A DNA stretch of 64,000 nt from Mycobacterium senriense (GCF_019668465.1 NZ_AP024828.1:3782001-3846000); one strand, 5' to 3'; shown: positions 1-9,837, counted from the stretch's first letter. Notes: generated by a model not told the origin, from the sequence alone. Made by a program: numbers and translations.

Positions 1-2
1 AG

Positions 3-1202
3 TTGGTGCGCGACGAGCGACCCGGCGCGGTGGCGTTGTCCAAGGTGATGTCGGAGCGGCCGCGCTACATCAACCTGGTGGTGCTGCTGCGGATCACCTG
101 CGAGATCACCGCGACCGTCCTGCTCGTGGTGTTCCTCTACGACAACTTCGGGCTGCGCTGGGGATTGTTCGGCGCCGCGACCATCATGGTGGTGACCAGC
201 TTCGTCGTCATGGGGGTGGGGCCGCGCACCCTCGGCCGGCAGAACGCCTACTCCATCGCGTTGACGACAGTGCTTCCGCTGCAGGCGATCTCGTGGCTGT
301 TGATGCCGATCAGCCGGTTGTTGGTGGTGCTGGGTAACGCGGTCACCCCCGGGCGCGGCCTGCGGAACGGGCCGTTCGCCTCCGAGATCGAGCTGCGCGA
401 GGTCGTCGACCTGGCCCAGCAGCGCGGCGTGGTCGCCGCGGAAGAGCGCCGGATGATCCAGTCGGTCTTCGAACTTGGTGACACCCCGGCCCGTGAGGTG
501 ATGGTGCCGCGCACCGAGATGATCTGGATCGAAAGCGACAAGTTCGCCAGCCAGGCCATCAACCTGGCGGTGCGCAGCGGGCATTCCCGCATCCCGGTAA
601 TCGGCGAGAACGTCGACGACATCGTTGGCGTCGTGTACTTGAAAGACCTGGTCCAGCAGACGGTTTTATCCGGTGACGGCGGCCGGACCCCGCCGGTGTC
701 GAAGGTGATGCGGCCTGCGGTCTTCGTGCCCGACTCCAAACCCCTGGACTCGCTGCTGCGGGAAATGCAGCGCGACCGCAACCACATGGCGCTGCTCGTC
801 GACGAGTACGGCGCGATCGCCGGCCTGGTCAGCATCGAAGACGTGCTCGAAGAAATCGTCGGCGAGATCGCCGACGAGTACGACCAGGCGGAGACGGCGC
901 CGATAGAAGAACTGGGCGACAAGCACTTCCGGGTGTCGGCGCGGCTGCCGATCGAGGACCTGGGCGAGCTGTATGACGTCGAATTCGACGACGATCTCGA
1001 CGTCGACACCGTCGGCGGCCTGCTCGCCCTGGAACTGGGCCGGGTTCCGCTGCCGGGCGCCGAGGTGGTGTCACACGGTCTGCGGCTGCAGGCCGAGGGC
1101 GGCACCGATCACCGGGGCAGGGTACGGATCAACACCGTCCTGCTCAGCCCGATCGAATCCGACGGTTCATCCGATCGCGAGGACTACGAACAGCATGACT
1201 GA
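3..1202 (+). CDS. CorC/HlyC-type CBS-domain membrane protein (5' end outside window)
   Basis: Integral membrane protein of the CNNM/CorC (DUF21-CBS-CorC_HlyC) family, whose members are linked to Mg2+/Co2+ homeostasis. The visible 399 residues hold about three hydrophobic segments (roughly residues 22-105), a CBS pair (about 163-218 and 238-292, with MVPRTEM and [20 protein letters not shown]) and a C-terminal CorC_HlyC domain (about 305-385). The M. tuberculosis counterpart is Rv2366c at about 435 residues, so some 35 N-terminal residues lie upstream of the window. The stop overlaps the era start in an ATGACTGA arrangement, implying translational coupling. Ion specificity cannot be read from the sequence. 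Confidence 0.93.
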   Translation: MVRDERPGAVALSKVMSERPRYINLVVLLRITCEITATVLLVVFLYDNFGLRWGLFGAATIMVVTSFVVMGVGPRTLGRQNAYSIALTTVLPLQAISWLLMPISRLLVVLGNAVTPGRGLRNGPFASEIELREVVDLAQQRGVVAAEERRMIQSVFELGDTPAREVMVPRTEMIWIESDKFASQAINLAVRSGHSRIPVIGENVDDIVGVVYLKDLVQQTVLSGDGGRTPPVSKVMRPAVFVPDSKPLDSLLREMQRDRNHMALLVDEYGAIAGLVSIEDVLEEIVGEIADEYDQAETAPIEELGDKHFRVSARLPIEDLGELYDVEFDDDLDVDTVGGLLALELGRVPLPGAEVVSHGLRLQAEGGTDHRGRVRINTVLLSPIESDGSSDREDYEQHD

Positions 1203-2094
1203 ATTCCGTTCCGGCTTCGTATGTTTCGTCGGCCGTCCCAACACCGGGAAATCGACACTGACGAACGCGCTCGTCGGGACCAAGGTCGCGATCACCTCGG
1301 TGCGGCCACAGACCACCCGGCACACCATCCGCGGCATCGTGCACCGGGACGACTTCCAGATCATCCTGGTCGACACGCCAGGTCTGCACCGGCCGCGCAC
1401 CCTGCTCGGCAAGCGGCTCAATGACCTTGTGCGCGACACCTATTCCGAAGTCGACGTGATCGGGCTGTGCATCCCGGCGGATGAGGCGATCGGTCCGGGA
1501 GACCGGTGGATCGTCGAACAGATCCGCGCGACCGCGCCTAAGACGACCTTGGTCGCCATCGTCACCAAGATCGACAAGACGCCCAGGGACCGGGTGGCCG
1601 CGCAGTTGGTGGCGGTCAGCGAGTTGGTCGGTGACGCCGCCGAAATCGTGCCGGTGTCGGCGGTGACCGGCGCGCAGGTCGACATCTTGATCGACGTGCT
1701 GGCCGCCGCGCTGCCGCCCGGCCCGGCGTACTACCCCGACGGCGAGCTGACCGACGAACCCGAAGAGGTCTTGATGGCCGAGCTGATCCGGGAGGCGGCA
1801 CTGGAGGGCGTTCGCGACGAATTGCCGCACTCGCTCGCGGTGGTCATCGACGAAGTCAGTCCGCGGGAGGATCGCGACGACCTGATCGACGTGCACGCCC
1901 TGCTCTACGTCGAACGCGACAGCCAGAAGGGGATCATCATCGGCAAGGGTGGTGCCCGGCTGCGGGAGGTCGGTACCGCCGCGCGCGCCCAGATCGAGAA
2001 ACTGCTGGGCACCAAGATTTATCTCGACCTGCGCGTCAAGGTCGCCAAGAACTGGCAGAGCGACCCCAAACAGCTTGGCCGACTAGGTTTTTAG
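1195..2094 (+). CDS. era: GTPase Era
   Basis: Ras-like GTPase that binds the 3' end of 16S rRNA and helps mature the 30S subunit. The protein has 299 residues. G1 is GRPNTGKS at residues 13-20, G3 is DTPG near 60, and G4 reads TKID near 124-127 instead of the usual NKxD. A C-terminal KH domain carries the GKGG loop near residue 250. The ATG at 1195 is chosen because it overlaps the upstream stop by 8 nt and gives the family's normal length; an in-frame extension to 973 would run through the CorC gene in the wrong frame. Confidence 0.97.
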   Translation: MTEFRSGFVCFVGRPNTGKSTLTNALVGTKVAITSVRPQTTRHTIRGIVHRDDFQIILVDTPGLHRPRTLLGKRLNDLVRDTYSEVDVIGLCIPADEAIGPGDRWIVEQIRATAPKTTLVAIVTKIDKTPRDRVAAQLVAVSELVGDAAEIVPVSAVTGAQVDILIDVLAAALPPGPAYYPDGELTDEPEEVLMAELIREAALEGVRDELPHSLAVVIDEVSPREDRDDLIDVHALLYVERDSQKGIIIGKGGARLREVGTAARAQIEKLLGTKIYLDLRVKVAKNWQSDPKQLGRLGF

Positions 2095-2110
2095 CGATCA
2101 CCGCCTGACC

Positions 2111-2175
2111 GGCGCACGCTGCCCGCGCACGCTGCCCGGCGCACTTTCCACGGGCGCACGCCCGGCGCACTTTCC
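2111..2175. repeat. Short degenerate direct repeats downstream of era
   Basis: Two copies of GCGCACGCTGCCC lie back to back (2112-2124 and 2125-2137) and two copies of GGCGCACTTTCC lie at 2138-2149 and 2164-2175, with further GCACGCCCG fragments around them. This is a small, locally amplified GC-rich repeat in the 3' intergenic space. No function is evident. Confidence 0.7.
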
Positions 2176-2211
2176 GTCGCCGCACGCCCGACTAATAGGT
2201 GAGTTTCATTC

Positions 2212-2233
2212 GCGCTAGCGCCGGTGCTAGCGC
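2212..2233. terminator. Hairpin 1 between convergent genes
   Basis: A perfect 8-bp inverted repeat, GCGCTAGC with a 6-nt spacer gccggt and then GCTAGCGC. It sits between era (+) and the decarboxylase gene (-), which converge here, so a bidirectional factor-independent terminator is the simplest reading. No T-tract follows, which is common in mycobacteria. Confidence 0.55.
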
Positions 2234-2253
2234 ATATGGGAAAGGCCATATGC
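2232..2253. terminator. Hairpin 2 between convergent genes
   Basis: A second perfect 8-bp inverted repeat, GCATATGG with spacer gaaagg and then CCATATGC. It begins at the last two bases of hairpin 1 and has the same stem and loop sizes. Together the two form a tandem hairpin pair between convergently transcribed genes, probably terminating both transcripts. Confidence 0.5.
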
Positions 2254-2303
2254 CAGGCAGAGGCTACGCAAGTGGCTCGTGTGACTTGCGGAGGGTCGAC
2301 TCG

Positions 2304-3473
2304 TCAGGCCAGCACCCGGATGGTCTGCAACGACTGGTCGGCCGCGTCGGGCAGGTTCATGCCGGCGTTGACGCCCGAGCACAGGTAGTCCAGCACAGCA
2401 TCGTTGAGACGTTCGCCGGGGACGACGGCGGGAATGCCCGGGGGATAGGGCGTGATTTGTTCGGCGGCGATCCGCCCGCCGGCGCTCTGGGTGGGTATCG
2501 CCTCGACCTGCCCGAAGAACGCATCCCGCGGCAGCTCGACGGTTTCCAGTTGCAGGTCCGCCGGCGAAGGCAGCGCGATGCGCGGCGCCGGCTCGAAATC
2601 GTTGGCCGCGGTTCGCCATGCCCGCAGCGCATCGGTGAGACGTCCCAGGGTTTCCTTGTCGTCGGCCATGGACAAGGTGGCCAGAATGCGACGGTGATCG
2701 CTCATGCCCAGATCGATGTGCGCGTTCGCGCGCAACCAGTCGGCGGCCTGGTAACCCGATGTGCCCGTGGCCGATACGTCGATCAGCACCTGCATCCTGT
2801 CCAGGTCGTGGGAGGCCTGCACGCCGAGCAGTTCCTCGTCGAGTACCTCCACGTCCGGAATGAGTTCGATCTCCTCGGGCGCCTGCCGTGTCAAATCCAA
2901 CGCGGCGCCGAGTAATTCGTGACCATGCTGCACCATCTGCCGGCGCCACCCGTCCATGGCCGCATACAACAGCACGCTGGGGCTGGTCGTCATCAGCAGA
3001 TCAGCGCAACCCGAAAGGCGGTCCCGATCGATCAGGTCGCCCTGCACGTGGAACACCGAGCCCTGCTCGAAACCCGCGCCCATCTTGTGCACGCTCACCA
3101 CACAGACGTCCGCGCCCGCATCCATCGCCCAGGTCGGCAGGTCCTCGTGAAACGGCAGGTGCGCTCCCCACGCCTCGTCCAGGATCAATGGCTTTCCCCG
3201 CCGGTGGCACACCTCGGCGATGTCGGCGATGTCGGCGCCCACGGCCTCGGCCATCAGGTCTTCGGCGCGCTCGAGGTATCCGTTGCTGGTTCTGCGGTCA
3301 TCCAGGCCACCGCTGGCCAGCAAGTCGTCCAGGAACGGCTCGCGGCCCAGGACCGCCAGGACCCGGTCGTCGGCGCCGCGGCCTTGCCGGTGGCCCGGCG
3401 GGGTGAACCCGTACCGGTTCTTGTCGCGATAATCGGCCAGCGCATCGAGCAGGGGAGCGGTCGACTGGTCCAC
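2304..3473 (-). pseudogene. Orn/Lys/Arg decarboxylase-family gene with large in-frame deletion
   Basis: Reads as a 389-residue fold-type I PLP protein of the short Orn/Lys/Arg decarboxylase group. The N-terminus (YGFTPPGHRQG), the Schiff-base lysine in SVHKMG (K130) and the C-terminal domain (PYPPGIP) are present. After AEDLMAEAVGAD (about residue 80) the sequence jumps straight to IADIAEVCHRRG. Family members have roughly 100 more residues here, including the Gly/Ser-rich PLP phosphate-binding turn and the histidine that stacks on the cofactor. The join lies in a tandem GCGATGTCG repeat at 3216-3237, consistent with slippage or recombination between short repeats. The frame stays open, so a protein may be made, but PLP-dependent catalysis is unlikely. 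The gene seems inserted between era and the amidase relative to M. tuberculosis. Confidence 0.75.
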
Positions 3474-3501
3474 GACGGACGGATACCCGGGTTGTCAGCG
3501 G

Positions 3502-4980
3502 CTAATTGGCGCCGGGCGCATCGGTGGTCTGGTCCCACCACGACTGGGGCTGTTGACTCGCCCAGCCGCAGACGGCCTCCAGCTCGGCGGCCAGCGAAAT
3601 CAGCATGCCCTCGCTGTTCTCCGGACCCATCAGCTGCACACCGATCGGCAGGCCTTCGGACGTGAAGCCCGCCGGGACGTTGATCGACGGCCAGCCCAGC
3701 ACGTTCCACGGGAACGTCAGGGGGCACGCCGCGATCATGGCGCGGTCGGTGCCGAAGCCACTCAAGCGGTCGAAGGCCCGCGCCAGCGGCGGCGGTTGGG
3801 CCGTGGTCGGTGCCAGCACCACGTCGACGATGTCGAAGATCGACCCCACTCGGCGCTGGTCGGCCGCTTCGTGGCGGCGCGCGGTGCGCAGGATGGCCTG
3901 TCCCAGCAGCGCACCCAAGCGCAGGTTGGACAGGGTGCGGGGGTCCAGTACGACGCCGTCGCCCAGCCGCTCCTCCCAATCGCGGAGGCCAGCGGTGGAC
4001 CGGGCGAGGAAGTCCCACGACAGCCGCATGCCGTAGTCGGGGTTGCCGGGCACCACGGTGTGTCCGAGCAGCTCGAGTTGCTTGCCGACGGCCCGCGTCG
4101 CGGCCAGGATCTCCGGGTGCAGCTTCGGCCGGAAGCCGGTGTATGGGAATCGGGTGGACAGCGCGATGTTCAGCGGGCCGGGCGCCTTGCCCACATAGTC
4201 GGACGCGATCAGCGGGGGCGGCTTGTGCCGGTCGCCCTCGACGTTGCCCGACGCGGCGTCGAGCACCAGCGCCGCATCGGCCACGGTGCGGGCCAGCACG
4301 CCGTTGACCGTGATGCCGTTGAACGCCTCCGGCAACGGCCAGGTCGAGATGCGTCCGCGCTGCGGCTTGATGCCCACCAGGTGCGTCCACGCCGCCGGAA
4401 TCCGGATGCTGCCGGCGCCGTCGGAGCCGATCGCGGCGGTGACCAGTCCGGCCGCCACCGCGGCGGCGCTGCCGCCCGACGATCCGCCGGGGGTGTGCCG
4501 ACGCGACCAGGGGTTGCGAGTATGCCCGAACCCGGGCCCGCTGGTGAACGGCCATTGCCCGAGTTCACAGGTGTTCGTCTTGCCGACGATCACCGCGCCG
4601 GCCGCCTTGAGGCGGCGCACCACCTCGGCATCGTGCGTGGCGGGGGCTACCGACCCCTCGGTCCCGAAGGCGGTGGGCACACCGGCAACGTCGACATCGT
4701 CTTTGACGGCGATCGGGACCCCCAGCAGCGGGGCGGGGTCACCGGCCGCGCGGCGCCGGTCGGCCTCCGCCGCGTCGGCCAGCGCCGACTCGGTGAGCAC
4801 CACCCGGAAGGCGTTCAGCGTGGGCTGGCTGGCGTGGATGGCGTGCAGGGAGCGGCCCACCAGTGTGGTGGATGTCACTGAGCGGCTGGCCAGCTGATAC
4901 AGCAGGTCAGTGAGTGTGGGCAGGCGCCGGTGGCCGGATCCGGAAATGGACCCGGGACCCGACCCAGAAGCGCCAATCAC
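3502..4980 (-). CDS. amiA2: Amidase (amidase signature family, AmiA2-like)
   Basis: Amidase-signature serine hydrolase of 492 residues that cleaves a carboxamide to acid and ammonia; the natural substrate is unknown. The Ser-cisSer-Lys triad is visible: the lysine in PIAVKDD, the cis-serine in the GGSSGGSAAA signature and the nucleophilic serine in GSDGAGSIR. The GTG at 4980 (VIGASGSG) is chosen because the M. tuberculosis homologue (Rv2363) starts equivalently; the longer frame to 5112 would overlap recO. It diverges from recO with only 61 bp between the two starts, so their promoters overlap. Confidence 0.9.
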   Translation of the reverse strand: MIGASGSGPGSISGSGHRRLPTLTDLLYQLASRSVTSTTLVGRSLHAIHASQPTLNAFRVVLTESALADAAEADRRRAAGDPAPLLGVPIAVKDDVDVAGVPTAFGTEGSVAPATHDAEVVRRLKAAGAVIVGKTNTCELGQWPFTSGPGFGHTRNPWSRRHTPGGSSGGSAAAVAAGLVTAAIGSDGAGSIRIPAAWTHLVGIKPQRGRISTWPLPEAFNGITVNGVLARTVADAALVLDAASGNVEGDRHKPPPLIASDYVGKAPGPLNIALSTRFPYTGFRPKLHPEILAATRAVGKQLELLGHTVVPGNPDYGMRLSWDFLARSTAGLRDWEERLGDGVVLDPRTLSNLRLGALLGQAILRTARRHEAADQRRVGSIFDIVDVVLAPTTAQPPPLARAFDRLSGFGTDRAMIAACPLTFPWNVLGWPSINVPAGFTSEGLPIGVQLMGPENSEGMLISLAAELEAVCGWASQQPQSWWDQTTDAPGAN

Positions 4981-5041
4981 GGGGTACGAGACTAACGGCG
5001 CGGATACCCGTAATGTCGCGGCGGGGTGCAAAACTATTGTG

Positions 5042-5839
5042 ATGCGGCTATACCGAGACCGAGCTGTTGTGTTGCGCCAGCACAAGCTCGGCGAAGCCGA
5101 CCGGATCGTCACCCTGCTGACGCGTGATCACGGGCTGGTCCGCGCGGTGGCCAAGGGCGTGCGCCGCACCCGCAGCAAATTCGGTGCGCGGCTGGAGCCG
5201 TTCGCGCATATCGACGCGCAGCTACATCCCGGCCGCAACCTCGACATCGTCACCCAGGTCGTCTCCATTGACGCGTTCGCCACCGACATCGTCAGCGACT
5301 ACGGCCGTTACACCTGCGGCTGCGCCATGCTGGAGACCGCCGAGCGCCTCGCCGGCGAGGAGCGGGCGCCCGCCCCGGCCCTGCACGGGCTCACGGTGAG
5401 CGCGTTACGGGCGGTGGCCGACGGCCGCCGATCCCGGGACCTCCTGTTGGACGCCTACCTGCTGCGCGCGATGGGCATCGCCGGATGGGCGCCCGCGCTC
5501 AATGAGTGCGCCCGTTGCGCCACCCCCGGTCCCCATCGGGCATTCCACGTCGGCGCCGGCGGCAGCGTCTGCACACACTGCCGCCCGGCCGGTTCGACGA
5601 CGCCGCCGCCGGGGGTGCTGGATCTGATGTCCGCGCTGCACGACGGCGATTGGGACTTCGCCGAGCAGACGCCGCAATCGCACCGCAACTACGTCAGCGG
5701 CCTGGTGGCCGCGCACCTGCAGTGGCATCTGGAGCGACAGCTCAAGACGTTGCCGCTCGTGGAACGGACGTATCACGTCGACCGGACCATCGCCGACCAG
5801 CGCGCGGCGCTGATCGGGCAGGATATGGACTGTGGCTAA
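5042..5839 (+). CDS. recO: DNA repair protein RecO
   Basis: Recombination mediator of the RecFOR pathway that anneals ssDNA and helps load RecA onto SSB-coated gaps. The protein has 265 residues, the same as the M. tuberculosis protein. An N-terminal OB fold ([22 protein letters not shown]) is followed by a helical domain with a cysteine cluster, CARC and later CTHC (about residues 156-182), that should bind zinc. ATG 5042 is chosen over an in-frame upstream ATG at 4910 because residues before it look random and overlap the amidase gene. Its last 8 nt overlap uppS. Confidence 0.95.
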   Translation: MRLYRDRAVVLRQHKLGEADRIVTLLTRDHGLVRAVAKGVRRTRSKFGARLEPFAHIDAQLHPGRNLDIVTQVVSIDAFATDIVSDYGRYTCGCAMLETAERLAGEERAPAPALHGLTVSALRAVADGRRSRDLLLDAYLLRAMGIAGWAPALNECARCATPGPHRAFHVGAGGSVCTHCRPAGSTTPPPGVLDLMSALHDGDWDFAEQTPQSHRNYVSGLVAAHLQWHLERQLKTLPLVERTYHVDRTIADQRAALIGQDMDCG

Positions 5840-6749
5840 ACTCTGGGCCGGCGGCTCGGGCCGGAAGGCCGAGCGCGCCACGGCGTCAGCCGATTTCCCG
5901 CAGCTGCCCCCCGCGCCCGACGACTATCCGGTGTTTCCCGACAAGTCGACCTGGCCCGTCGTCTTTCCGGAGTTGCCGCCGTCCCCCGACGGCGGGCCGT
6001 CCCGGCCACCGCAGCACATCTCCAAGGCGGCCCCGCCCAAAATCGAGGCCGATCGACTGCCCAACCATGTCGCCATCGTGATGGACGGCAACGGCCGATG
6101 GGCCACCCAGCAGGGGCTGAGCCGCACCGACGGCCACAAGGCGGGCGAGGCGGTGGTCATCGATATCGTCTGCGGCGCAATCGAACTCGGCATCAAATGG
6201 CTCAGCCTGTATGCCTTCTCCACGGAAAACTGGAAGCGTTCCCCCGACGAGGTCCGCTTCCTGATGGGATTCAACCGCGACGTGGTGCGCATGCGCCGGG
6301 TGAACCTCAAGACGATCGGGGTCAAGATCCGGTGGGTGGGTTCGCGGCCGCGCCTGTGGCGCAGCGTGATCAATGAATTGGCGATCGCGGAGGACATGAC
6401 GAAGAACAACGACGTCATCACCGTCAACTACTGCGTCAACTACGGTGGGCGTGCCGAAATCGCCGAGGCCACAAAGGAAATCGCGCGCCTGGCCGCCGCA
6501 GGCCGGTTGAACCCGGAACGCATCACCGAGTCGACGGTGTCGCATCACCTGCAGCGGCCCGACATCCCCGACGTCGATCTGTTCCTGCGGACCTCGGGGG
6601 AGCACCGGTCCAGCAATTTCATGTTGTGGCAGGCGGCGTACGCCGAATACGTCTTTCAGGACAAGCTGTGGCCCGACTACGACCGCCGCGATTTGTGGGC
6701 TGCGTGTGAGGAATACGCGTCCCGCAACCGTAGATTCGGGAGCGCATAG
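5832..6749 (+). CDS. uppS: Decaprenyl diphosphate synthase (cis-prenyltransferase)
   Basis: Cis-prenyltransferase that condenses isopentenyl diphosphate onto an allylic primer to make the polyprenyl carrier used for peptidoglycan, arabinogalactan and mannoside synthesis. The 305-residue protein has a Pro-rich N-terminal extension of about 75 residues typical of mycobacteria, then MDGNGRW at 84-90 with the catalytic Asp85, and the C-terminal RTSGE diphosphate-binding motif near 253. By homology to Rv2361c the product is probably decaprenyl diphosphate. The GTG start overlaps recO by 8 nt. Confidence 0.96.
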   Translation: MAKLWAGGSGRKAERATASADFPQLPPAPDDYPVFPDKSTWPVVFPELPPSPDGGPSRPPQHISKAAPPKIEADRLPNHVAIVMDGNGRWATQQGLSRTDGHKAGEAVVIDIVCGAIELGIKWLSLYAFSTENWKRSPDEVRFLMGFNRDVVRMRRVNLKTIGVKIRWVGSRPRLWRSVINELAIAEDMTKNNDVITVNYCVNYGGRAEIAEATKEIARLAAAGRLNPERITESTVSHHLQRPDIPDVDLFLRTSGEHRSSNFMLWQAAYAEYVFQDKLWPDYDRRDLWAACEEYASRNRRFGSA

Positions 6750-7177
6750 TGCCATCGCTGCAGGAACGCCTGGCGTCCATACTCGGCGACGTCCTCCCGC
6801 TCGAGGAGGAGGCGGACGGCGCGGTCACGGTGCGCCACGACGGCACCATCGCCTCGTTGCGGGTGGTGAACATCGCCGAGGGTCTCGATCTGGTGTCGCT
6901 CACCCAGATACTGGCGTGGGATCTGCCGTTGACCAAGAAAATCAGCGAGCAGGTGGCCAAGGAGGCCCGCGACAGCAACTTCGGCAGCGTGAGCCTGATC
7001 GAGAAGGTCAATGCGAAGGCGGTGCAACGCAATTCGAGCAAGAGTGCGTCGAAGACCGCCGACGTGATGCTGCGCTACAACTTCCCCGGCGGCGGACTCA
7101 CCGACGACGCCCTGCGGACGCTGATCCTGTTGGTGCTGGACACCGGCGCCGGGATACGTCGGAAGCTGACGGCCTGA
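6749..7177 (+). CDS. Conserved mycobacterial protein (Rv2360c-like)
   Basis: A 142-residue soluble acidic protein with no signal peptide, equal in length to Rv2360c. It has mixed alpha/beta composition, with central VTVRHDGTIASLRVVNIAEGLDLVSLTQILAWDLP and no catalytic motif I recognise. The GTG start shares one base with the uppS stop, so it is probably translated with uppS. It converges with zur, leaving only 4 bp between the two stops. Function unknown. Confidence 0.85.
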   Translation: MPSLQERLASILGDVLPLEEEADGAVTVRHDGTIASLRVVNIAEGLDLVSLTQILAWDLPLTKKISEQVAKEARDSNFGSVSLIEKVNAKAVQRNSSKSASKTADVMLRYNFPGGGLTDDALRTLILLVLDTGAGIRRKLTA

Positions 7178-7181
7178 CCGG

Positions 7182-7577
7182 CTATCGGCCCCTGCAGTCC
7201 GAACAGGTGCCGAAGATCTCGATGGTGTGGCTGACGTCGGAGAAGCCATGTTTGGCAGCCACTTCCGCCGCCCACTGCTCGACCTCGTGATCGCCCACCT
7301 CGATGGTGGCGCCGCAGCTGCGGCACACCAGGTGATGGTGATGGTGCTCAGAACACCTGCGGTACACCGATTCACCGGTGTCGGTGCGCAGCGTGTCGAT
7401 CATCCCGGCCGCGGCCATCGACTGCAACGTCCGGTAGACGGTCGTCAGGCCGATGTTCTCGCCGCGGCGGCGCAGCTCGTCATGCAGCTCTTGGGCCGAG
7501 CGGAACTCGTCGAGCGTCTCCAGCAACGTGGAGATCGCCGCACGCTGCCGGGTGGATCGGACGCTGGTTCCGGTCAT
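7182..7577 (-). CDS. zur: Zinc uptake regulator Zur (FurB)
   Basis: Fur-family zinc-dependent repressor of 131 residues. A winged-helix DNA-binding domain (STRQRAAISTLLETLDEFRSAQELH and LTTVYRTLQSM) precedes a metal-binding dimerisation domain with a histidine run (CSEHHHHHLVC) and two structural zinc pairs, CRSC and CSDC. In M. tuberculosis this protein (Rv2359) represses zinc uptake, alternative ribosomal protein and ESX-3 genes. Its start codon touches the smtB stop at position 7577, so the two form one operon. Confidence 0.95.
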   Translation of the reverse strand: MTGTSVRSTRQRAAISTLLETLDEFRSAQELHDELRRRGENIGLTTVYRTLQSMAAAGMIDTLRTDTGESVYRRCSEHHHHHLVCRSCGATIEVGDHEVEQWAAEVAAKHGFSDVSHTIEIFGTCSDCRGR

Positions 7578-8002
7578 CAGCGCGGCTCCTCACTGGCGTG
7601 CGCGACCGCGTCCACCACGATGTGCGCGAGGTGATGATCGGCGAGCCGGTAGAGCACCTCGCGACCGGACCGCTCCCCGGTGACCACCCCGGCGGCCTTC
7701 AGAATCTTCAGGTGCTGGCTTACCAGCGGTTGGGGCACGCCCAGCGCATCCACCAGCTCGTGCACGCAGCGGTGGGACTCGCGCAGCTGCAACACGATCG
7801 CGATCCGCACTGGCGCGGCCAGCGCGCGCAACAACTCGCCGGCGGCATCGAGGATGTCGCGTGGCGGCGGGACGGGGTAGGCGGCGACTCCGGAGTGCCC
7901 GGCGGCGCCGAGCGCGTCGTGGTCGTGGGCGACGACGCCGGGGTCCGAATCGCCGTCGTCGGCGGCCGGCATCGATGCAGAAGGCGACGGGGACGTCATC
8001 AT
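7577..8002 (-). CDS. smtB: ArsR/SmtB-family zinc-sensing repressor
   Basis: A 141-residue winged-helix repressor that releases DNA when zinc binds. The recognition helix is in LGVPQPLVSQHLKILKAAG. The C-terminal alpha-5 zinc site is complete, with Asp and His in DHHLAH and then HxxE in AHASEE. The N-terminal 35 residues are acidic and His-containing, as in the M. tuberculosis homologue Rv2358. As first gene of the smtB-zur operon it is expected to control zur, so that zinc lifts SmtB repression and Zur is then made. Two adjacent ATG codons (8002, 7999) are both possible starts. Confidence 0.93.
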   Translation of the reverse strand: MMTSPSPSASMPAADDGDSDPGVVAHDHDALGAAGHSGVAAYPVPPPRDILDAAGELLRALAAPVRIAIVLQLRESHRCVHELVDALGVPQPLVSQHLKILKAAGVVTGERSGREVLYRLADHHLAHIVVDAVAHASEEPR

Positions 8003-8084
8003 GAGAGCGGCATCACCTCGAGAAGTGCCAGGTAGTGGGAAAGTATCCGCCGTTGAATATCGTTATCGGCTGCCATCCACTGTC

Positions 8085-8104
8085 ACATGCATGATGACGC
8101 ATGT
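8085..8104. promoter_or_regulatory. Probable SmtB operator in the smtB/glyS divergent promoter
   Basis: A perfect inverted repeat, ACATGC, 8-nt spacer, GCATGT, lies 83-102 bp upstream of the smtB start and 90-109 bp upstream of the glyS start. SmtB-family repressors bind imperfect palindromes in their own promoter, and in M. tuberculosis Rv2358 binds such a site ahead of Rv2358-furB. The assignment here rests on position and symmetry only. Confidence 0.5.
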
Positions 8105-8193
8105 CAAAGAGCGCGGCGTCGATCGCTACCATGACTGATGCTCTGCGCACCGCGGTTGACCGCCGCGCGTGCCCGCCCCAACCCGGAAAGGGA

Positions 8194-9585
8194 GTGCACC
8201 GCCCCGTGGCGTCCGTCATCGACACCGTAGTGAACCTGGCCAAACGGCGCGGCTTCGTCTTTCCCTCGGGGGAGATCTACGGCGGCACCCGGTCGGCGTG
8301 GGATTACGGCCCGCTGGGTGTGGAGTTCAAAGAGAACATCAAACGGCAGTGGTGGCGCTCGGTGGTCAGCGGTCGCGACGACGTGGTCGGCCTGGATTCG
8401 TCGATCATCCTGCCGCGCCAGGTGTGGGTAGCCTCCGGCCACGTCGAGGTGTTCCATGACCCGCTGGTCGAGTCGTTGATCACCCACAAGCGCTACCGCG
8501 CCGACCATCTCATCGAGGCCTACGAAGCCAAGCACGGACACCCGCCGCCCAACGGGCTGACCGACATCCGCGACCCGGAGACCGGCGAGCCAGGCCAGTG
8601 GACCGAGCCGCGCGAGTTCAACATGATGCTCAAGACCTACCTGGGTCCGATCGAGACCGAGGAGGGCCTGCACTATCTGCGCCCCGAGACGGCGCAGGGC
8701 ATCTTCGTCAACTTCGCCAACGTGGTGACGACCGCCCGTAAGAAGCCACCATTCGGTATCGGCCAGATCGGCAAGAGTTTTCGCAACGAGATCACTCCGG
8801 GCAACTTCATTTTCCGGACCCGCGAGTTCGAACAAATGGAAATGGAGTTCTTCGTCGAGCCGTCGACCGCGAAGGAATGGCATCAGTACTGGATCGACAC
8901 CCGGCTGCAATGGTATGTCGACCTGGGCATCGATCAAGAGAACTTACGGTTATTCGAGCATCCCGCCGACAAGCTGTCGCACTACTCCGATCGCACCGTC
9001 GACATCGAGTACAAGTTCGGGTTCGCCGGTAATCCCTGGGGCGAGTTGGAAGGGGTCGCCAACCGCACCGATTTCGACTTGTCGACGCATGCAAAGCATT
9101 CCGGCGTCGACCTGTCGTTCTACGACCAGGTCACCGATACCCGGTACACGCCCTATGTCATCGAGCCGGCCGCAGGCCTGACGCGGTCGTTCATGGCGTT
9201 CTTGATCGACGCCTACGTGGAGGACGAAGCCCCGAACGCCAAGGGCAAGATGGAAAAACGCACAGTGCTGCGCCTGGACCCGCGCCTGTCTCCGGTCAAG
9301 GCCGCGGTGCTTCCGCTTTCCCGTCACGCCGACTTGAGCCCGAAGGCGCGGGACTTGGCCACCGAGTTGCGCAAGTGTTGGAATATCGACTTCGACGACG
9401 CCGGTGCGATCGGGCGACGTTACCGGCGCCAGGACGAGATCGGTACGCCGTTCTGCGTCACGGTCGATTTCGACTCACTCGAGGACAACGCCGCGACGGT
9501 GCGCCGGCGCGATGACATGTCCCAGGAGCGTGTCCCGATGAATGCCGTGTCCGACTATCTGGCGGCGCGCCTGAAGGGCTGTTAA
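8194..9585 (+). CDS. glyS: Glycyl-tRNA synthetase
   Basis: Class II aminoacyl-tRNA synthetase of the homodimeric alpha2 type. Motif 2 is in [11 protein letters not shown] with the following [13 protein letters not shown], and motif 3 is in [12 protein letters not shown]. The C-terminal anticodon-binding domain spans about 350-463. The GTG at 8194 gives 463 residues, equal to M. tuberculosis GlyS, and follows a GGAAAGGGA purine run. An in-frame GTG at 8206 is possible and would sit better behind that run. The ATG at 8101 is unlikely because it overlaps the divergent regulatory region. Confidence 0.95.
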   Translation: MHRPVASVIDTVVNLAKRRGFVFPSGEIYGGTRSAWDYGPLGVEFKENIKRQWWRSVVSGRDDVVGLDSSIILPRQVWVASGHVEVFHDPLVESLITHKRYRADHLIEAYEAKHGHPPPNGLTDIRDPETGEPGQWTEPREFNMMLKTYLGPIETEEGLHYLRPETAQGIFVNFANVVTTARKKPPFGIGQIGKSFRNEITPGNFIFRTREFEQMEMEFFVEPSTAKEWHQYWIDTRLQWYVDLGIDQENLRLFEHPADKLSHYSDRTVDIEYKFGFAGNPWGELEGVANRTDFDLSTHAKHSGVDLSFYDQVTDTRYTPYVIEPAAGLTRSFMAFLIDAYVEDEAPNAKGKMEKRTVLRLDPRLSPVKAAVLPLSRHADLSPKARDLATELRKCWNIDFDDAGAIGRRYRRQDEIGTPFCVTVDFDSLEDNAATVRRRDDMSQERVPMNAVSDYLAARLKGC

Positions 9586-9744
9586 TCGGCCAGTTGCGGC
9601 GCGGCCTTGTTATATTGTCCGTCCCGTTCCGCCCTCGCGCGTCTGATGGGCCCGCGCGGGTGCCGATGAGCCCACACCGACGCCGGAATTTCGGAATAAG
9701 GTTTGCTTAAAGTTCGGCCTTTCTCGGTGACGGTGCCTTAGGAT

Positions 9745-9756
9745 CCCCTTTTGGGG
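9745..9756. promoter_or_regulatory. CCCC-TTTT-GGGG hairpin in the PPE leader
   Basis: The 252-bp gap between glyS and the PPE gene contains a short perfect stem, CCCC, loop TTTT, GGGG, followed by an AT-richer stretch (GCATAAGTAGATAGC) about 80 bp before the PPE start. It could be the end of a glyS terminator or part of the PPE leader. No clear -10/-35 pair can be assigned. Confidence 0.25.
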
Positions 9757-9837
9757 CATAAGTAGATAGCTAATGGCCACGGGCGGATGTCGCGCCGTCC
9801 GGGGTAGGAGCCGTTGACTCGGTCAGTTGGGGTTGCA

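Noticed and set aside
248..1105. Long open frame antisense to the CorC gene
   Set aside because: A Ser/Arg-rich shadow of a clear gene; GC-rich codon bias keeps the antisense frame open.
3254..4555. 433-residue frame inside the amidase gene
   Set aside because: Arg/Ala/Gly-rich with no motifs; it is the +1 frame of a well-supported amidase.
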